From the NCBI GenBank assembly GCA_963833885.1, contig CAWHZU010000036.1, positions 124,001 to 188,000 on the forward strand: a DNA stretch of 64,000 bases, in the 5' to 3' direction. The notes under the pieces were generated by a model that saw only the letters and a list, made by a program, of their open reading frames with translations, had not been told where the DNA came from and ran no database searches. Position 1 is the stretch's first letter. Every line of letters begins with the position of its first letter. Shown here one piece after another: positions 60,670 through 64,000 of this stretch. The DNA comes from JASHPR01 sp963833885 (GTDB taxonomy: Bacteria > Actinomycetota > Actinomycetes > Streptosporangiales > Streptosporangiaceae). The translations under genes were made by a program, and so were the position numbers.

Positions 60670-61500
60670 TCACACTTGCGAGCCGGCCAGCTCCCCGGCT
60701 GGCGGCGAACGCCACTCCGGTATGGAACGGGGGGCGCCGAGCCGGGCGCTGATCTGGCCGGCGGTGCGGCATACCGCGGCCGCGATGGCCGGGATCGTGC
60801 TGTCATCGATCCGGGAATCGGGGCCGGAGACGCTGATGCTCGCCACGACGATCCCGGTCCGGTCGAACACCGGCCCGGCCACGCAGCACAGGTGGGGCTC
60901 GAGCTCCTGGCGGTCCACCGCGTACCCACGGTTCCTCACTTCGATGAGATGGCCGGTCAGCTCGCGGGTGTCGGTGATGGTGCGGTCCGTTCTGGCCTCC
61001 AGGCGGCGGCGGGGGTAGCGCGCGGCGAACTCGGCCGCGGACAGGCCGGCCAGCAGCGCCTTGCCCATCGAGCTGCAGTGCGCGGGCGAGCGCTTGCCCA
61101 CCCAGGAGTGCATCCGGACCGTCTGCCAGCCGTCGACCACTCCGACCGTGACCGCCTCGGTCCCCTCCAGCACCCCCAGGTGCCCGGTCTCGCCCAGTTC
61201 CTGGACGAGGCTGCGCAAATACGGCAGGGCCGTCCGCCGCACGTCGGCACCCGCGACGGCCAGTTCACCCAGTGCGGCGAGCCGGCCCGACAGCCGGTAC
61301 CGGCCCGGTTCCCCGGCCGCCTGCAGGTAGCCGGCCGCGGCCAGCGTCGCGGCCAGCCGGGAGGTCGTGGACCGGTGCAGGCCGAGCTGCTCGGCCATCT
61401 CCCCGATGCCGATCTCGGGCCGCTCGCGCTCGAACATGTCCAGGATCTGCAGGCCATGCTGCAGGGAGCCGATTAGCCCCTTGCCCGCGCCCGTCGTCAT
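60670..61500 (-). CDS. IclR family transcriptional regulator
   Basis: The 276-residue protein has an IclR winged helix (IGEMAEQLGLHRSTTSRLAATLAAAGYL) and the effector-binding domain with SSMGKALLAGL, NRGYAVDRQELEP and a C-terminal IASISVSGPDSRI block. IclR proteins sense small acids and control catabolic operons. It is convergently or tandemly placed with the aminotransferase operon in front of it and six bases after the flavoprotein stop, so it may be the last gene of the flavoprotein operon and control both. Confidence 0.9.
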   Translation of the reverse strand: MTTGAGKGLIGSLQHGLQILDMFERERPEIGIGEMAEQLGLHRSTTSRLAATLAAAGYLQAAGEPGRYRLSGRLAALGELAVAGADVRRTALPYLRSLVQELGETGHLGVLEGTEAVTVGVVDGWQTVRMHSWVGKRSPAHCSSMGKALLAGLSAAEFAARYPRRRLEARTDRTITDTRELTGHLIEVRNRGYAVDRQELEPHLCCVAGPVFDRTGIVVASISVSGPDSRIDDSTIPAIAAAVCRTAGQISARLGAPRSIPEWRSPPAGELAGSQV

Positions 61501-61505
61501 GCATG

Positions 61506-63068
61506 TCAGCGTACGGTTACCGCGGCGTGCCGCCCGGCGCGGTATCCCATGGTCATCCCGACCGCGAGCGTGGCCCCGGGACCCGGGTACCCGTCCGCGG
61601 TCCAGAACGCCGCCGCGTTGCCGGCGGCGTACAGCCCGGGGACGGGGCTGCCGTCAGCGCGCTGCACGACGCCGTTGATGTCGGTGACCGGCCCGCCCTT
61701 GGTCCCGATCGTCCCTGCCAGCACCTCCACCGCGTAGTAGGGCGGCCGGTCGAGTGGGCCGAGGCTGGGGTTCGGGCGGGCCTCTGGGTCGCCGCAGAAC
61801 CGCTGGTAGGCATCCTGTCCGCGGCCGAAGTCCGGGTCGGCCCCGGCCGCGCACGACTCGTTCCAGCGGCGGACGGTGCTGGCCAGCGCCGCCGGATCGG
61901 CCCCGATCCGCCCGGCCAGCTCCGCCATGGTGCCGCCGCTGGCGACCCAGGCTGGTGGCGGCCCGTTCAGGCTTATTCCCGGCATCGGATAACGGGACAG
62001 GTAGTCCTCATCGAAGATCAGGAACGTCGGCGCGTCCTGGGTGTGCAGGGCCTTGCCGATCTCGTTGTACGGCAGCGCCTCGTTGACGAACCGGCGGCCG
62101 GCGGCGTTGACCATGATCTGCCGGGGCAGGCCGCGCTCCCGGATCAGCGACCGGTAGAACTGCTCGCCGAGCAGCGTCTCGCCGGGAATGGCCAGCATCG
62201 GCATCCACCATCCCTCGGCCAGGTTGTCGGTGCGGGCGCCGGCCTCGGTGGCGATGCGCAGCCCGTCGCCGGTGTTGGTCGGCGGCGCGCCGCTGGCCCG
62301 CTGGGCCGCAGGCTGGTACTTGGCGCGAAGCCCGGAGTCCCAGTCGAAGCCGCCGGTGGCCAGGATGACCGCGGCCGCGGCGACCGTGGTCAGCTGCTCC
62401 CCGTGCGCGAGCTCGGCCTGCCCGGGCCGCACCCCGGTCAGCCGGACGCCAGCCCGCACCTGGACCCCGGCCCGCACCACGCCGTCGAGCAGCCCGGCGA
62501 CCAGCGCCACCCCGCCGGTCCGGATTCCGGTGCGCTCCCGCCAGCGGAGCAGGTCCCAGTCGTACCGGCCCGGGTAGCGCCAGGAGTCCCATTCGGCGAA
62601 GGAGAGCGGCAGGTAGCCCGGCGGGCTCAGGATGTCCGCGGCCAGCGGGGTAAGCCGGCGGATGCCGATCGGCACCATGTCGAGGGCCCGGCCGCCGGTG
62701 GTCGCGCCCGGCCGGCCCTGGTGGTAGTCGGGGTAGCCGGGGCAAGCGGCGAACCGGTGCGCGCTGTGGGACTCGACGAAGCGCAGCATCTCCGGGGCGG
62801 TGCGCAGGAAGGTCTCGGTCATCTCCGGGTACCGGTCGCTGAACACGCCGGCCAGGTAGCCCTGCGCCGCAGCCAGGCTGTCGCCGTCCTGCAGGTGATT
62901 GCCGGGCACCCACACCCGCCCGCCGGACAGAGCCGTGGTCCCGCCGAGGTGCTCCGCCCGTTCCACCAGCAGCACGCTCGACCCGTTGGCGGCCGCCGCC
63001 AGCGCCGCGGTGAGCCCGGCCGCGCCGCTGCCGGCCACCAGCACGTCGACCTGGCTGGGCAGGCTCAT
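61506..63068 (-). CDS. FAD-dependent oxidoreductase (fumarate reductase/ketosteroid dehydrogenase-type)
   Basis: From ATG 63068 the 520-residue protein has the FAD-binding VDVLVAGSGAAGLTAALAAA and the VERAEHLGGTTALSGG segment typical of the 3-ketosteroid-1-dehydrogenase/fumarate-reductase flavoprotein family. It also has VILATGGFDWD and the C-terminal GLYAAGNAAAF with TADGYPGPGATLAVGMTMGY. It likely introduces or reduces a C=C bond next to a carbonyl. In the present sequence the frame continues upstream without a stop into the sugar-isomerase-like gene, giving a possible 808-residue fusion. Confidence 0.85.
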   Translation of the reverse strand: MSLPSQVDVLVAGSGAAGLTAALAAAANGSSVLLVERAEHLGGTTALSGGRVWVPGNHLQDGDSLAAAQGYLAGVFSDRYPEMTETFLRTAPEMLRFVESHSAHRFAACPGYPDYHQGRPGATTGGRALDMVPIGIRRLTPLAADILSPPGYLPLSFAEWDSWRYPGRYDWDLLRWRERTGIRTGGVALVAGLLDGVVRAGVQVRAGVRLTGVRPGQAELAHGEQLTTVAAAAVILATGGFDWDSGLRAKYQPAAQRASGAPPTNTGDGLRIATEAGARTDNLAEGWWMPMLAIPGETLLGEQFYRSLIRERGLPRQIMVNAAGRRFVNEALPYNEIGKALHTQDAPTFLIFDEDYLSRYPMPGISLNGPPPAWVASGGTMAELAGRIGADPAALASTVRRWNESCAAGADPDFGRGQDAYQRFCGDPEARPNPSLGPLDRPPYYAVEVLAGTIGTKGGPVTDINGVVQRADGSPVPGLYAAGNAAAFWTADGYPGPGATLAVGMTMGYRAGRHAAVTVR

Positions 63069-63130
63069 GGCGCCCACCCTGCGGCGGCCAGCACGTCGAC
63101 CTGGCGGGGCAGGCTCATGGCGCCCACCCC
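63031..63130 (-). repeat. 50-bp tandem duplication at the isomerase-flavoprotein junction
   Basis: Two near-identical copies have a period of 50 bases (compare GCACGTCGAC at 63041 and 63091). Each includes an ATG AGC CTG CCC start, at 63068 and 63118. The extra copy opens a 17-codon frame (MSLPRQVDVLAAAGWAP). Confidence 0.85.
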
Positions 63131-63932
63131 GCGGCGGCCAGCGTGGCCAGCCCGGCCAAGGCAGCCGGGGTTCCGGGTCCGCGCCGTCCACCAGCTCGTA
63201 CACCGTGGGGCCGGTGAATCCGATCTCGGTCAGCGCGCGGGCGAATCCGCCGAAGTCGACCTCGGCGGTGCCCGCCACGGTGTGCGCCCACTTGTCCCGC
63301 CAGGTGTCGCTGACGTGCGCGAGCGCGAGGTAGGGCGCGGCCTGCCGCACCCCTTCGGCCGGGTCCTCGATGGCCAGCGCGTTGGCCACGTCGTAGGTGA
63401 GGCGCAGCCGCGGTGAGTCCCATCGCGCCGCGATTTCGGCCAGGTCGCTGGCCCGGCCGAGGTATCCGTACGGGCTGTTCTCCAGCGCGATCGTGATCCC
63501 CAGCGGCTCGGCCCGGGCCAGCAGGCGGCCGAGCCCATGGTCGAGCACTGCCCGCGCCGCCCGGTCCGGGGCCGGAGCCAGCGCGTGGCGGCGGCCCGGG
63601 ATGACCACCACGTACTGCGCGCCGAGATCCGCGGCGAGCTCGATGTTCGCGATCAGCTGGCGCTCGCTGAGCTCGCGGAACTCCGGGTTGGTGCTGATCA
63701 GGTTGATGTCGGCGAAGCTGGGGTTGACCGACGTCACCCGTAGTCCCAGATCATCGAGGAGGCGCGCCAGTTCCTGGCGCTCATACGGCCCGGCGCCCGG
63801 CGCCGACAGGTGCGGCGGCGCGGTGGTGAGCTCCAGCGAGCTGAACCCGCGGGAGGCCAGCGCGCGCAGCGCGTCGGGCAGCGGGGCCAAGTGCAGCCAG
63901 CCGAAGCTGCACCCGGACAGCGGCAGCGTCAC
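63115..63932 (-). CDS. Sugar phosphate isomerase/epimerase-like TIM-barrel protein
   Basis: The GTG at 63932 overlaps the previous stop and follows GGGAGGG. The sequence reads as an AP-endonuclease-2/xylose-isomerase-like barrel: CSFGWLHLAPLPDALRAL, SSLELTTAPPHL, YVVVIPGRRH, ITIALENSPYG with the metal Glu, LRLTYDVANAL with the metal Asp, ALAHVSDTW and FTGPTVYELVDGADP. A one-base loss near 63170 shifts the frame. The original C-terminus would read GTPAALAGLATLAAAGWAP and stop at 63115 inside an ATGA junction (818 bases, one short of a multiple of three). At present the frame runs on into the flavoprotein gene. Confidence 0.78.
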
Positions 63933-64000
63933 GCGCCCTCCCGCAGGTTGAGCACGATGATGCGCGGGTCGGTCATGTCCTGGACCGCGTACCGTGGCCC
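63929..64000 (-). CDS. C-terminal end of an unidentified gene, cut by the window edge
   Basis: The last 72 bases read, on the minus strand, as PRYAVQDMTDPRIIVLN and end LREGA before a TGA that overlaps the GTG of the isomerase-like gene. The gene is therefore the preceding member of the same operon. Too little is present to assign a family. Confidence 0.5.
   Translation of the reverse strand, partial: GPRYAVQDMTDPRIIVLNLREGA

Noticed and set aside
61506..63932. A genuine bifunctional isomerase-flavoprotein enzyme
   Set aside because: The codons joining the two domains read as frame-shifted Arg/Pro sequence, while the correct isomerase ending is present in another frame; fusion looks accidental.

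Overview
The window is about 64 kb of very GC-rich DNA with overlapping ATGA/GTGA gene junctions, GGAGG ribosome sites, many GTG starts and families typical of Actinomycetota (RDD, DUF2550-like, DUF2254, DUF4331, SigE-type ECF sigma, Dyp peroxidase, YbhN-type flippase-like protein). It looks like the chromosome of a soil-type, saprophytic actinomycete. No rRNA, tRNA, CRISPR array or phage structural gene was seen.

Layout. 1-939: 3' part of a GH13 alpha-amylase-family enzyme. 1575-3644: an ABC1/UbiB-type kinase fused through four perfect 36-bp repeats to a complete Hsp20 domain that has its own ribosome site. 3677-4617: RDD membrane protein plus a nonapeptide-repeat protein. 4.9-11.3 kb: a sugar/sugar-acid catabolic operon (SDR, DUF4432, ribulose-phosphate-epimerase-like, 2-hydroxyacid dehydrogenase, LsrF-like aldolase, APC permease) closed by a 17-bp-stem hairpin. 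11.5-16.3 kb: small membrane proteins, a YbhN-type protein, a type I sulfatase, a DUF2550-like protein and a DUF2254 remnant. 16.8-21.9 kb: a tight operon of a ferredoxin-like-fold protein, DUF4331, Dyp peroxidase, enoyl-CoA hydratase and a sulfite-oxidase-type Mo enzyme. 22-29.2 kb: TetR/TetX-like pair, fatty acid desaturase, hydrolase plus Rieske oxygenase, MarR plus quinone oxidoreductase.

29277-36349 is bounded by identical 17-bp inverted repeats and flanking TAA. It carries an IstB remnant, a MacB-like exporter with lipoprotein, a divergent two-component system, a resolvase remnant and an intact IS5-type transposase. 36.4-41.4 kb: a secreted propeller-like protein, a YunG-like protein, a GH43 arabinanase behind a perfect palindromic operator, and an ECF sigma factor with a membrane-anchored Kelch partner. 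41.4-47.5 kb: an exopolysaccharide operon (nucleotide-sugar dehydrogenase, GT4, epimerase, GH18, GT2).

47.7-64 kb: a peptide-type ABC importer with a polysaccharide-deacetylase/PuuE-like hydrolase, then LysR, 2-hydroxyacid dehydrogenase, SDR, aspartoacylase-like deacylase, aminotransferase, IclR regulator, flavoprotein and sugar-isomerase-like genes. This reads as uptake followed by deacylation, transamination and reduction of an amide or N-acyl compound. A 19-bp motif recurs upstream of both the importer and the enzyme operons.

At least four otherwise intact genes carry single-base indels, so either local decay or residual sequencing error should be kept in mind throughout.
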